A DNA stretch of 64,000 nucleotides from Zingiber officinale (GCF_018446385.1 NC_055990.1:27923891-27987890), one strand, 5' to 3'. Counted from the first letter of the stretch, positions 47,220-60,423 are shown. Numbers and translations are program-made. Notes: generated from the letters alone by a model not told the origin.

Positions 47220-48655
47220 ATTTTTAATCAATCATTACTTAAGTTGAATTAAAATTTTTGAAAATGATTTTTAAGTTTAAAATTAAAATTAATTTTTGAA
47301 ATTAAAATTGAGATTTTTGAAATTAAGTTTAAAATTAAAATTTTTGAAATTAATTTTTAAGTTTAAAATTTTGAAAATAATTTTTAAGTTTAAGAATTTT
47401 GAAAATAATTTTTAAGTTTTAAAATTAAAATTTTTGAAATTAATTTTTAAGTTTAAGAATTTTGAAATTAATTTTTAAGTTTAAGAATTTTGAAAATAAT
47501 TTTTAAGTTTTAAAATTTTTGAAATTAATTTTTAAGTTTAAAAATTTTGAAAATAATTTTAAGTTTAAAATAATTTTTAAGTAATTAAATTTTAAGTTTA
47601 AAATTTTGAAATTAATTTTTAAGTTTAAAATTTTGAAAATAATTTTAAGTTTAAGAATTTTGAAAATAATTTTTAAGTTTTAAAATTAAAATTAAAATTT
47701 TGAAATTAATTTTTAAGTTTAAAATTTTGAAATTAATTTTAAGTTTAAGAATTTTGAAAATAATTTTAAGTTTAAAAAAATAATTTTAAGTTTAAAATTT
47801 TGAAAATAATTTTAAGTTTAAAATTTTGAAAATAATTTTAAGTTTTAAAATTAAAATTTTGAAATTAATTTTAAGTTTAAGAATTTTGAAAATAATTTTA
47901 AGTTTAAAATTTTGAAAATAATTTTAAGTTTAAGAATTTTGAAAATAATTTTAAGTTTTAAAATTAAAATTTTGAAATTAATTTTAAGTTTAAAATTTTG
48001 AAAATAATTTTTAAGTTTAATTTTAAAATTTTGAAATTAATTTTTAAGTTTAAGAATTTTGAAAATAATTTTAAGTTTTAAAATTAAAATTTTGAAATTA
48101 ATTTTAAGTTTAAAATTTTGAAAATAATTTTAAGTTTAAGAATTTTGAAAATAATTTTTAAGTTTTAAAATTAAAATTTTGAAAATAATTTTTAAGTTTA
48201 AAATTTTGAAAATAATTTTTAAGTTTAAGAATTTTGAAAATAATTTTTAAGTTTTAAAATTAAAATTTTTGAAATTAATTTTTAAGTTTAAGAATTTTGA
48301 AAATAATTTTTAAGTTTTAAAATTTTGAAAATAATTTTTAAGTTTAAGAATTTTGAAAATAATTTTTAAGTTTTAAAATTAAAATTTTTGAAATTAATTT
48401 TTAAGTTTAAAATTTTGAAAATAATTTTTAAGTTTAAGAATTTTGAAAATAATTTTTAAGTTTTAAAATTAAAATTTTTGAAATTAATTTTTAAGTTTAA
48501 GAATTTTGAAATTAATTTTTAAGTTTAAAATTTTGAAAATAATTTTTAAGTTTAAAATTTTGAAAATAATTTTAAGTTTAAAATTTTGAAATTAATTTTA
48601 AGTTTAAAATTTTGAAAATAATTTTAAGTTTAAGAATTTTGAAAATAATTTTAAG
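47220..48655. repeat. AT-rich ~26-bp minisatellite between gag and pol of A
   Basis: More than 50 imperfect units built from aagtttaa(g)aattttgaaaataatttt, with the variants ttttgaaattaattttt and a short aaaattaaaattt insert at regular intervals. Pure A/T with G at fixed places. The array accounts for most of the gap between the gag and pol frames of A. Confidence 0.9.
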
Positions 48656-49544
48656 CTTTCCTCCTTCGACACACATCATAAATCAGGGTCATAACATATT
48701 TTAAAATTGGTTTTGAAATGTCCTAACTATTTTGCAAAAAATAACTTTCAAAAAAATAATCTAAGTCTTAAAAGTTTAAGAAGTTTTTTAAGTTATCTTT
48801 TAAGATGTTTGAAATGAACTTTAAATAACTTTGAAAACTTCTGAAGAATCTGAGAATTAAAAATTGAATATAATTTTTTAAAATTAATAATTTTGAAAGA
48901 ATTAAAAGTAATTTTAAGAAGTAGAGATAGAATTATTTGAAAGATAATTTTAATGTTTTGAAGATACCTTATAAAATTTTTGAAATTAATTTTTAAGTTT
49001 AAAATTAAAATAAGCCTAATTCATCTCACCCGATCTATATTATCAATCAGGGAATCTTATGATTTTGTGAGATGAAATTGGTTTGATTACAGACTTTTGG
49101 TTTAACTTGTGTTAGATTCAGATTTAGTTTTGGTTTCCACAAATAGGCATTCTTCGGATAAACTTCTAAGCTTGGTGAGTCACAGGGACATCATTAGAAG
49201 TAACCAACCTTTCGAAGTTTTCCGAATAGTCCTATCCACGGAAATTAGTACTAAATCTTGGTCTAACTGGTTAGGATTCGTTTAAGGGTAGCTTCGGTCA
49301 GTTCCACTTGGCCAAATGCACCAGATCGAAGCCATATCTTTCTAGACATGCGATGCCCAAGCTTCCCTAACGTACTATCATCCAAAAACTTCACCAGTAC
49401 CATGAGTCAAGTTAATCTCGGTCTCTTTTTAACTAATCCTGATTACCCTGTCGGGTTAGTTTGTTTTGGGTTACCCTGTCGGGTATGTTAGTTTTGGAGG
49501 TGTCAGCTATTCTGGAGCCTCCCACTGAATTATTGGCAATTAAT
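48656..49544 (-). other. Non-coding spacer between gag and minisatellite of A
   Basis: No open frame on the minus strand. It has duplicated words taccctgtcgggt (49443-49455, 49472-49484) that give two possible splice donors gacagg|gta on the minus strand. Together with the minisatellite it could be an intron of about 2.3 kb. Confidence 0.4.
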
Positions 49545-51200
49545 TTAGATTTTGGGTTTGTGTCGATTCTTTTTATAGTTATAATCAACTTGGTGATAGT
49601 CTAAATTTTGTTGAGTTTTGAATTTTGATTTTAAGTTAAATTTATTTTTTAGTTTTTGATCTGATTTATTCAAGTTTATATAATGTATTTTATCTTTAGG
49701 TATATAGAATTGATTAAGTCCTACTTGCATGGTTAAGCACGCTTTCGGGACCCAAGCTTGTTTAGTTGCTTTGTGTTGGGTTAATAATGATTTAAAGGTT
49801 TTGTTTGATTTTGACTTATATCCAAGCCCGGTTTTATTATAGCATGCCTTTTGGTTATTTAGAATTAAATCTAAATTTTTAGATCTTGTTGTGAATTTTT
49901 CCAACAATTCTTTTAACTTATTAATTTCACTTTTTAATGATAAATTCTCCTCCTCAAGTGTTCGGTCTTGAGTTGAATTCGAATTTTTTAATTGTTCCTC
50001 GAGGTTTTGATTTTCCTCAAGAAGCGATTTATTTTCATTTTCCAATTTAACTAATTTTTTATTTAAACACGAGATAATTCTAAAGAATTTATGATTTAAG
50101 TTTCGGTATACCTCTTCGGAACCTTCGGAAACGAGTGCGGACTCGTGGCTTGATTCGGGTTCGGACCCGTCTTCCGATTCCTCTGATTCGTCTTCCGTTT
50201 CAGCTTCGCGAGCCATCAGCGCGAGGTGACTTTGGTGCTTTTGCCTTTCTCCCTCCGATTCGTCTGAGGAGGAATCGTCCCATGTTGCTTTGAGGGCTTT
50301 CTTCTTTGTTGACTTTGGTTTGTCAAGTTTCAATCTTGGGCATTCGTTCTTGTAGTGCCCCTTTTTGTTACATCCGAAACATGTGACATTTCTTGAGTCG
50401 GCTGGCGAACTGATCTTCTGAAGATCCTATTTGCTGAAGTTTCTCTTTTTCCTGGTGAACATTTTCCTTACCAGGTTCACCAGGTGTTCTTCGTCTTCAG
50501 AGTCTTGATCGGAGTCTTCTTCAGATTCGGGTTTGTTTTTCTTTTCTTTAGAGGAACCTGCAATTAAAGCTACACCTTTCTCGACCCCGGCGTTAGTTTG
50601 CTCATGAAGTTCTAATTCATAAAAGAGTTCATCCAATTTTAATTTAGATAAATTTTTTGAAATTTTGTAGGCATCTACAATTGATGCCCACAAATTATTT
50701 CGTGGAAAAGCATTTAACGTACCTTATTAAGTCTCGGTTCTCCATTTGGTGTCCTATCGTGGAGACCGTTGAGGATATCTTTGATCCTCGCGTGGAGCTG
50801 ACTTGTCCTTTCTCCTTCCTGCATTTTTATATTAAAATTTTATTTAAAAGATTTTGTTACCTTCGTCGCTTGTTCCTTCGTGCAGCTCGATCGTTTATCC
50901 CAGCTCCTTAGGTTCGACCCGGTTCAGTTCTTCTCGTGTTAGTCCGCAGTGTAGAGTGTTGATGGCTTTGTTTTCAATTGATGCCTTTTTCTTTAAATCA
51001 TTTGTCCATTCTTCAGGGTCTATTATTTTCCCGGAGTTGTCTACTGGAATTTTATAAGCCTTTGTGACGCTCATCCATTGGTCGTAGTCTGTCTTCATGT
51101 AGACCTCCATTCTTCTCTTCCAGTACGAAAAATCATCCCCGTTGAATAGGGGAGGACGAACTGTGCTGAAGCCTTCTTGTTGAGACATCTTATCCTGCAC
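49545..51200 (-). pseudogene. gag of copia A, broken in the middle
   Basis: Starts with MSQQEGFSTVRPPLFNG and a WKRRMEVYMK motif (51185-51080), typical of copia gag. It is open to 50895, then has frame changes and stops from 50895 to about 50700. It recovers (WASIVDAYKISKNLSKLKLDEL, 50690 onward) to 50427. A complete zinc knuckle (CFGCNKKGHYKNEC) lies near 50340-50390. The last part (49545-50333) has an acidic Ser/Glu stretch, then a coiled coil. Pol is intact but gag is not, so A would depend on a relative for capsid. Confidence 0.8.
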
Positions 51201-51377
51201 ACACTAAATTAACTAGAAAAAATTCCAAGACTTCGTCTTGGATTAGTAGTGCGGGAAAAAATAGAAACTCTAAGTGTAACGAAAAAAATCTTCCAAAACG
51301 ATAATAATATCAGTTTGGAGTTAGAAAATATTTCACCCCCTGTCTGATTGGTGGTTGCACCAAATCAGAGCGGTACC

Positions 51378-51390
51378 TGCTCTGATACCA
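51378..51390 (-). other. Primer binding site of copia A
   Basis: On the minus strand tggtatcagagca, two bases after the 5' LTR. It fits initiator-Met tRNA and fixes the element's direction. Confidence 0.9.
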
Positions 51391-51392
51391 CT

Positions 51393-52486
51393 TGTAAGAC
51401 CGATAGGTTCGATAGAGGGGGGGTGAATATCGATTCGAAAATATAGAGTATTAGCGCAGCGGAAAAGTAAAGTAGACACAGTTGTTTTTTACTTCGTTCG
51501 GAGCCTGTGACGACTCCTACTCGAAGGCCCGTGGTCCTTGACCACTTTCGTTGGGCAATCACTAGCAATTCGATAATAATTACAAAATGAATACAGGAAA
51601 TGCTTAATGAAACAAAGTAATACCGACAAGAAAATTAACCAAAAACGAAGAAGCACTTTGTCGGAGCTTTGTTAGCGTCGCAGGAACGTAGAGCAGCGGG
51701 ACCAGCAGTCGAAAGTTCTCAGTAGATGATTGATTCTGAAGCTTCTGCCTGAGGCTTCTTTTATATGCTGTCCCGGGCGCCTGGAATGTGACGTAGCTGC
51801 ACAAACCATGATGCTCCACGTGGCGACGACTCGGCTGGATGAAATTTGCCTTCCGGGCGCCCGGACCTCCGGGCGCCCGGACCCCTCTTCTCCGGAAAGT
51901 CCTTCTCCTGCAAGAAAAGGTTAGTCCGAGGCAAATGTACCCTGCAGCAAAAGAATGTTAGCACAGTTTTATAGATGAGAAAAAGTATGACTTAGATTCC
52001 GTCTTTCCGAGACCGGAATCTAGTCACGATCTCGACTTAGATATCCGAAATGGATCTAAGCCGGATCGACGCCTAATGTTCCCTTCCCGGGAACGCGTCC
52101 TCGCAGTCACTCCCCTCCAGTGACTTACCTTACTTACCTGCCAGACGTCCGGTCAGCCCTTCGACCCGTCTGGACTTCTCGCCAGCTATCCGGTCAGCCC
52201 GTCGACCTAGCTGGACTTCTCGCCAGCTATCCGGTCAGCCCGTCGACCTAGCTGGACTTCTCGCCAAGCGTCCGGTCAGCCCGTCGACCCGCTTGGACTT
52301 CTCGCCAAGCGTCCGGTCAGCCCGTCGACCCGCTTGGACTTCTCGCCAGCTATCCGGTCAGCCCGTCGACCTAGCTGGACTTTTCCTACACACTTGATCA
52401 AAGTGTCAGACAACAACACAACTAACTTAACCTATTTGTCATTCATCAAAACCTGGGTTAGACCGTTTGTGCTACCCGCACCAACA
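51393..52486 (-). repeat. 5' LTR of copia A
   Basis: 1094 bases, nearly identical to the 3' LTR. It holds the active promoter position. The hairpin array (52141-52378) has unit order X b b a a b, against X a b a a b in the other LTR. Confidence 0.92.
51759..51822 (-). promoter_or_regulatory. Promoter of copia A: G-box and TATA
   Basis: On the minus strand the G-box cacgtg (51817-51822) and an ACGT word (tacgtcac) precede GC-rich gggcgcc repeats and the TATA box tataaaa (51759-51765). Two copies of the palindrome tccgggcgcccgga lie further upstream (51852, 51868). G-boxes bind bZIP/bHLH factors in plants; use here is inferred. Confidence 0.55.
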
Positions 52487-55400
52487 CCTGCTTCCACTGC
52501 AATGAGACCGAACACTGGAAGAGGAACTGCAAGGTGTACCTAGAGGAACTGAAACGGAAGAGAAGTGAGACTTCTACCTCAGGTATATATGTTATAGAAG
52601 TCAATCTGTCTATTTTTTCTTCATGGGTATTAGATACCGGATGTGCATATCACATTTGTACTAATGTGCAGGGGCTGAGAAATAGTAGATTATTGACAAA
52701 GGGCGAAGTAGACCTACGAGTTGGCAATGGTGCAAGAGTTGCTGCTGTCGCTGTAGGAACATATTCCTTATCTTTGCCCACTGGGCTTGTTTTAGAACTA
52801 GAAGAGTGTTGTTATGTGCTCGCTTTGACAAAGAACATTATCTCTGTTTCTTGTTTGGACAAGAAAGGCTTTTCATTTGTAATAAAGGACAAATGTTGTT
52901 CCGTTTATTTCAATGATATGTTCTATTGTAGTGCACCTCTTATGAATGACCTCTATGTTCTAGACTTTGAAAACCCAATCTATAACATAAATACTAAACG
53001 GTTCAAGTCTAATGATTTGAACCAAACATATCTCTGGCATTGTCGCCTAGGTCACATAAATGAGAGTCGCACATCCCAACTCCATAAGGATGGACTTTTG
53101 GATTCATTTGATTTTGAATCATATAAGGGATGCGAATCTTGTCTTCGAGGCAAGATGACAAAGACTCCATTTAGTGGACATGGCGAAAGGGCTAATGATC
53201 TGTTAGGACTCATACATACAGATGTATGTGGGCCTTTCAGAATAGCTACTAGAGGAGGCTATTATTACTTCATTACCTTCACTGATGATTTCAGTAGATA
53301 CGGCTATGTGTATCTGATAAGACACAAGTCAGAATCCTTTGAAAAGTTCAAAGAATTCAAGAATGAAGTACAAAACTAACTTGGTAAGAGTATTAAAATG
53401 CTTTGATCAGATCGAGGTGGGGAATACCTTAGCCAAGAGTTTCATGACCATCTCATTGAGTGTGGGATCATATCTCAACTCACTCCACCTGGAACACCAC
53501 AATGGAATGATGTATCAGAAAGAAGAAATCACACCTTATTAGATATGATACTATCAATGATGAGTCATACAGATCTTCCTACTTCCTTTTGGGGACATGC
53601 TCTAGAGACGGCCGCTTTCATACTTAACCGAGTTCCATCTAAGGTCGTCATAAAGACATCATATACAATATGGACTGGGAAGAGTCCTAAGATATTTTTT
53701 ATGAAGATTTGGGGTTGTGAGGCTTACGTTCGATGACAAGTCTCAGACAAACTTGGACCCAAATCAGATAAGTACTATTTTGTAGGATATCCCAAGGAAA
53801 CAAAGGGATATTACTTCTATAATCCCACAGAAGGCAAGGTGTTTGTTGCCAGAACTGGTATCTTTCTAGAAAGGGAATTTATTTCTAGAAAGACTAGTGG
53901 GATTGAAGTCGATCTTGAAGAAATTCAAGATACACAAACTAGCACCGATGCCTTGATGGAAATTGGACAGGCACCACAAGAAGTTGTGGAGCAACAACTT
54001 GTTCAAGTAGCACATGCTCTATGCAGATCTGATAGGACCCGTCGTCAACCTGAGAGATATTCATTTCTCTTGTCTGACCACGGTGATGTAGAGCTTATTG
54101 GTCTTAACAAGCCTACATCTTATCAGGAAGCTGTTACGGGCCCAGATTCTGAGAAATGGCTAGAGGCCATGAATCTGAAATGGAATCCAGGTACACTAAC
54201 CAAGTATGGACTTTGGTTGATCCACCTGAAGGGATCAAACCCATTGGGTGTAAGTGGATCTTCAAGGTGAATACTGACATGGATAGACATATGCATACCT
54301 ATAAAGGTAGATTGGTAACTAAAGGTTTCAAGCAAATTCATGGTATAGACTATGATGAAACTTTTTCACCAGTTGCGATGCTTAAGTCCATTCGGATTTT
54401 ACTTGCTATTGCAGCTTACTATGATTATGAGATCTGGCATATGGATGTCAAAACCACATTTCTTAACGGAAATCTACTCGAGGATGTGTACATGACACAA
54501 CCTAAGGGTTTTGTAGATCCAAAGAATGCTGGAAAGGTTTGTAAGTTGCAAAGATCCATTTATGGATTAAAGCAAGCTTCTAGAAGATGGAATCTTCGAT
54601 TCGATGATGCGATCAAAACATTTGATTTCATCAAGAATGAAGATGGACCTTGTGTCTACAAGAAGGTTAGTGGGAGCATAGTCATCTTTCTTATATTGTA
54701 TGTGGATGACATACTTCTCATTGGAAATGATATCCCTACTCTTCAGTCAATGAAGACTTGGCTTGGGAATTGTTTTTCAATGAAAGACTTAGGTAAAGCA
54801 GCCTATATTTTAGGCCTTAAGATCTATAGAGATAGATCTAAAGGATTGCTTAGCCTAAGCCAGAGTACCTACATTGACAAGGTGCTTAAACGTTTTGCCA
54901 TGGAGAATTCCAAGAAGGGATTCTTGCCTATGTCACATGGTGTGAGTCTTTCAAAGACTCAATGCCCCTCTTCTAAGGTAGAAAGGGATCGCATGGATCA
55001 GATTCCTTATGCATTAGCTATAGGGTCTATCATGTACACCATGCTTTGTACTCACCTAGATGTCTCATATGCTTTAAGTATGACGAGCAGATACCAGTCA
55101 GATCCAGGTGAAGGTCACTGGACAACAGTCAAGAATATTCTTAAGTACTTGAGAAGGACTCAAGATTATTTCTTGATCTTTGGAGGTGATGAAGAGCTTG
55201 TTGTAAAGGGTTACACCGATGCTAGCTTCCAAACAGATAAGGATGATTAGAGATCACAGTCAGGGTATGTGTTTTGCTTAAATGGTGGTGCTGTGAGCTG
55301 GAAGAATTCAAAGCAGGACATAGTCGCTGATTCTACAACAGAGGCCGAGTATATTGCTGCTTCAGCTGCAACAAAGGAGGCTGTTTGGACCAAGAAGTTC

Positions 55401-55628
55401 ATTATAAATCTTGATGTTGTTCCTAGTATAGCGAGCCCAATAGACCTATATTGTGATAACAATGGAGCTATTGCACAGGCTAAGGAACCTCGCTCTCATC
55501 ATAGATCTAAACATATACTACGGCGATTCCATCTCATTCGAGAGATTATCGATAGAGAAGATGTGAAGATATGCAGAGTACCGACCAATGCTAACATTGC
55601 GGATCCTTTGACCAAGGCTTTGGCATAG
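52487..55628 (+). pseudogene. gag end and pol of copia B, broken
   Basis: Begins with the second target copy and the rest of the zinc knuckle. Then protease (VLDTGCAYH near 52632), pre-integrase (YLWHCRLGH near 53027), integrase (HTDVCGPF, near 53215), reverse transcriptase (54156-55250, YVDDILLIG near 54700) and RNase H (55269-55628, STTEAEYIAAS). Lesions include TAA near 53377, frame changes near 53400-53545, a stop near 53735, a frame change at about 54180 and TAG at 55248-55250. The motif set closely resembles that of C, so B and C are related. Confidence 0.88.
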
Positions 55629-55702
55629 AGAAAGTATGATAGTCACACTAGGTCAATGGGTATTCAATATCTCAGTGATTAGTACTAGTGCTAGTGGGAG
55701 AT

Positions 55703-57457
55703 TGTTAGTATTAACCCTAGTACCAATTATGAGATGATTGTAAAGGGCACATTATTGTAACATATTTCATTATAAATAAAAGGCAAAGTTGGTTATTATA
55801 TTTATTTCAGTTCAGTGTCGATTGAATAAATATAATAATGTCCTTGGGTAGTAGGTTCTTATCTACAGTATATCAATTGATTGAATTGATAGTGAAATAT
55901 TGTAGAGAACAATACTCTTAACTATTCCTAGTCGAACATTAATATACAAGGACAATATTAATGCGTTGAGACTAGCATGTAGGTCAACGGATGACTTGAT
56001 CTCACAAGTCATGGATATGAGATATCAGGTTGACATATAAATATATATTAGAGAATATATATTGAATGACCCGCCATGAGAATGTTTCATGGATCGTTAT
56101 ATGAGTGTCATAAACATTCTCATGTGACTATTGGTATGAATAGTCCTTAGACCTGAAGTCACTACGGTTCCCTACATAAGGAGTTGTGTACTTTGGTATC
56201 GACAAACGTCACTTGTAACAAGGTGGACAATAAAGTCGATCACTGGATATGCAATGAATTATGTGGAGGGATGTGAGTGATGTAGATGGGATCTATCCCT
56301 TCTATATGACGGAAGCGATATCTGTGGGCCCCTTGATTAGTATGACACAAGAAAGCATGACCATGTGTAAATGAGTCAATATGGGATATTGAGCTTATTT
56401 GATTGAGTGTCTACTTAGAGATCAAGAAACACAAAGGTTGATAAGAGGATGACACGGTCTATGCCTCATTGATCAACCTAGATATAAAGGATAGAGGGAC
56501 AAGGTCATACAAGATAATAGCCACGGACAGGTTAGGTCGGATCTTGACCTTCTCGTCACTTGGGTAGCAATGATGCCTTACTAGATGTCACTCATTGCTT
56601 ATATATCTAAATGTTGATTTGGATACATTGCCAATGTTACGAGAATCTATTGGGTCACACACAAAGAACAAGTAGATTTGGAGATATATTCATATGATGA
56701 ATAATTGGATTAAGTCTAATCCGAATTGGACTTATTGAGTTAGACTGAATTGAATCTAATTATTGGATTAAGTCCAATTCAAACTAGACTAGAGAAAGTC
56801 AATTCAAATTAATGAAATAGTGATTCATTGAATTTGAATTGTATGAGAATTAATTGAGTAAGACTTAATTGAATTAGACTTGAGTTAGACTCAAGTAGAT
56901 TAGACTTGAGTTAGACTCAAGTGAGACTTAATGGAGGTATTCATTGAATTTTGAATTCAATGAATCATTTTCATTCAATTCAATTTTTGAAATTGATTTG
57001 AAAATGAGGAGTTTTCAAATGTGGTCCTTAATGGAGAGTGAATGAGCATTAAGGCTTATTAATGGAATTAATGATCCTTAAGTGTTTTCATTGGATGAAA
57101 ATACTTAAGCCATTTTTCTTCTCATTTTTGATGATTATTCATGATCTCCTCCCTCTCTTCTCCTCTTGGCTGAATCCTCTTTCTAAGGTTGCTAGCACAA
57201 CCTTAGGTGGGAGGCATCTCCACTTAGTGAGTTTGTGAGACAAACGAACCTTTGTTCGTGTGGATACCATAGAGGTGCGAGCGTAAGTTCGTATTGAGAT
57301 CCGAGCTGTCGGGAGTCTGTGAGCACGCACCAAAGGTATACTTCATCATGTTTTAGATCTAACTTAGTATAAAGTTTTGTTTCCCTTCGCAGGGATCTTC
57401 TGGGGTAATAGGTTTTTCCGCTGCACGTTTACATGTTTAGCAACCTATTACCTTACA
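55703..57457 (+). repeat. Right LTR of copia B
   Basis: 1755 bases, preceded by a purine tract (agtgggagat, about 55693-55702) and followed by the target copy cttac. It pairs with 37667-39423. Confidence 0.92.
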
Positions 57458-57462
57458 CTTAC

Positions 57463-58124
57463 GACTCTGATCAGAGACTTCATTCACTATAAAACAATAG
57501 GATATCTACACCTGTAGGTGTGCGGTGAATCCTCGACTACAATATACTAACTTCTATATGTTTCGTTACTACACCCAATTTCACCACCTGATGACCCTAA
57601 TAGAGTCGGTAAATGAGTCAAAGTGAAACCCCATCATATCGAGTCTCAATGTTGTCCCGGGTCATAAGGACTACTAGTGTACAACCACAACCAAAGACTT
57701 ATCCACTCGATAAATGATAACCACTTGGAAAGTCTGTGTGAGGGATGCTCGATGAACTCATCATATGATCACCCATCTGTATGTTTGAATATTTCTCTGT
57801 CCTTACCAATGAAACATAGTACACTACATCACAGATGCTAGTCTCTAGCTCAAGCAGCCTTTTATCCTTGTTTATTAGGCGACCCAATTGACTAGGAACA
57901 AAGTTAGAATATACAGTGAATATCGATGTATTTCATGATGACCATCATATATACCACCACATCTCACTATAATATATTCAAGGACTTTATCTATGCATAT
58001 AGCATAGGTATAAAGTTAAAGTAATGCTAAACTGAATTGAATTATATTAAAATAAATGTTGTTTATTTACAGGAGTCCATAAAGCCCTAGACAATAGTTG
58101 GCTTTGTAGGGCACCTACTCTAAC
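57463..58124 (-). repeat. 3' LTR of copia C, second part
   Basis: On the minus strand the LTR starts tgttagagtaggtgcc at 58124, right after the purine tract aagtgggagtt (58125-58135). It runs to the target site of B at 57458-57462 and continues at 37666. It opens much like LTR B, as expected for a related family. Confidence 0.7.
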
Positions 58125-58140
58125 AAACTCCCACTTGCCC

Positions 58141-60250
58141 TAATGCCAACTACTCACTAGTTTTAAACCCATCAGTTCGCAATGTTTTTCAAAAGATTAT
58201 CCTGGCAAGGGCTTTGTAAGTGGATCAGCAATATTATCTGCAGAGGGAACTTTCTCAATTGTAATGTCACCTCTTCCCACAATCTCTCGGATGATGTGAA
58301 ACATTCTTAGTATATGATTGGATCGATGATGAGATCTTGGTTCCTTTACTTATGCAATAGCACCAGTGTTGTCACAGTGTACCAGTATTGGATCAACTCC
58401 ATTTGGAATAATACCAAGCTCTTGGATGTAATTTCTAATCCAAACTGCCTCCTTTGCTGCTTCTGAAGCTGCAATGTATTCTGCCTCTGTGGTGGAATCC
58501 GTAATTGTGTCTTGTTTGGAACTCTTCTATGAGACTGCACCACCATTCAATGTGAATACATATCCAGAGGTTGATTTCGAATCATCCACATCTGATTGGA
58601 AGCTAGAGTCAGTGTAGCCTTCCAATTTTAATTCTCCAACCCCATATGTCATGAACAAATTCTTAGTCCTTCGTAAATACTTAAGAATATCTTTCATAGC
58701 TTTCTAGTGCAATGGACCGGGGTTTGACTGATATCGGCTCGTGACACTCAAAGCGTATGCTATATCAGGTCTTGTAGAGATCATACTATACATGATACTA
58801 CCAATGACAGACGCTTAGGGAATGTGTGTCATTATCTCTATCTCTTCGTCTATCTTAGGGCACATAGACTTGGATAAAGTTATACCATGACACATTGGTA
58901 AGTATCCCTCTTAGATTCTTCCATTGAGAATCTTCTAAGTATGGTATCTATATATGTGGATTGGGTCAGCCTAGCATCCTCTTTGATCTATCTCTACAGA
59001 TTTGTATTCCCAATACATAAGATGCTTCACCCAAATCTTTCATGGAGAATCTACTGGCTAACCATACTTTTGTTGACTGAAGCATTCCTACATCATTCCC
59101 AATGAGTAGAATGTCATCAACATACAGTATTAGAAATGTCACTACACTCCCACTAACCTTCTTGTACACACATGGTTCCTCAGGATTTTTAATAAAATTA
59201 AACGGTCTAATTGTATCATCAAATCTGAGGTTCCAACTTCTTGATGCTTGTTTGAGACCATAAATTGATCTCTGAAGTTTGCATACTTTATGCTCACTCC
59301 CCACAGATGTGAACCATTCATGCTGAGACATGTAAATCTCTTCCTTAATATCACCATTAAGAAATGTCATCTTCACATCCATCTGTCATATCTCATAGTC
59401 ATACCATGCAACTATGGCAAGCAATATCCGAATGGACTTAACTTTGCGACTGGTGAAAAACTTTCATCATAGTCAATTCCTTGTCTTTAATTATATCCTT
59501 TTGCTACCAATCTAGCCTTGAAGGTCATACCCTTCCATCAACTCCAAGTTTCCTCTTGTAAATCCATTTACATCCTATAGGAAAGATTCCTTCAGGTGGA
59601 TCCACTATTGACCAAACTTGGTTTGAGTACATGGAGTCTATTTCGGATTTCAAGGCTTCTAGCCATTGCATCGAGTTGATATCAGATATCACTTCCTTAA
59701 AGTATCTTGGATCACATCCATGATTAAGATCATTCTGGTTTCCTTCAAGGAGTAGACCTCACAGGTAGTCTTGAGATCCTATTTGATCTCCTTAAAGTGT
59801 GTATTTGTTCTACTGGCTGTTGGGGTGTGGGCTCTATTATATTATTTATGGAATTATCTCGAACCTCTTCGAGTTATATCATCCCGCCTTTTCTATCTAA
59901 TAGAAACTCCTTCTCTAAGAAGGTGACATTTCTTGAAACAAATACTTCTGTTTTCTTAGGATTATAGAAATAATATCCAATAGAGTTCTTTGGATATCCC
60001 ACAAAATAATACAAAGTGGATCTACTATCCAGTTTGTATCCCACTGTCTGCTTCACATAAGCAGGACATCCCTATATTTTCAAGTATGAATACTTGGGGG
60101 GTTTTCCCATCCATAGTTCATATGGTGTCTTTTCTACTGCTTTTGTATAAACTTTATTCAACATCATTGCCGCAGTTTTGAGTGCATACCCCCAAATCGA
60201 TGGTGGTAAATTAGTGAATCCCATCATTGATCGAACCATGTCCATCAGCA
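58141..60250 (-). pseudogene. pol of copia C, integrase end to RNase H, broken
   Basis: Minus-strand copia pol running from the insertion point of the solo LTR. It has late integrase (DMVRSMMGFTNLPPSIWGYA, 60240 onward), the chromodomain-free C-terminal part (YYFYNPKKTEVFVSRNVTF), reverse transcriptase (59382-58966, LKQASRSWNLRFDD and YVDDILLIG) and RNase H remnants (58546-58346). Stops and frame changes are frequent. It is similar in motif order and wording to B. Confidence 0.85.
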
Positions 60251-60423
60251 TGTAACGACCCAATTTTCCCTATTTCAAGTTCTAAAAGTCCATAAAAATA
60301 TTTGGAAATACTTTTAAAATATTCTAGAGATTTTTAGGAATTTTTAGAGTATTTTTACGTAATTTTTGGAGGTCATTTAGTATGTTTACAAAAAGAAAGA
60401 AATTTTGATAAAAAACTGTTAAA

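Larger units (their letters stand above)
41545..52486 (-). mobile_element. Ty1/copia retrotransposon A, youngest, nested in B
   Basis: 10.9 kb on the minus strand, LTRs at 41545-42681 and 51393-52486 (tgtaagaccg...ccaaca on the plus strand), target duplication cctgc at 41540-41544 and 52487-52491. Order on the minus strand: 5' LTR, primer site, gag, long AT-rich spacer, intact pol, 1.5-kb AT-rich 3' region, purine tract, 3' LTR. The long gag with zinc knuckle and acidic tail and the pol motifs recall the SIRE/Maximus group, but I cannot confirm the lineage. Confidence 0.93.
37667..57457 (+). mobile_element. Ty1/copia retrotransposon B, host of element A
   Basis: LTRs at 37667-39423 and 55703-57457, both starting tgttagtatta and ending ccttaca, with the 5-bp target duplication cttac (37662-37666, 57458-57462). 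Without the 10.9-kb element A and its extra target copy it is about 8.8 kb. It inserted into the LTR of C. Gag is open up to the insertion; pol has several lesions. Confidence 0.93.

Noticed and set aside
47220..48655. Centromeric satellite
   Set aside because: The array is confined between gag and pol of a single copia element and the unit is too short and irregular.
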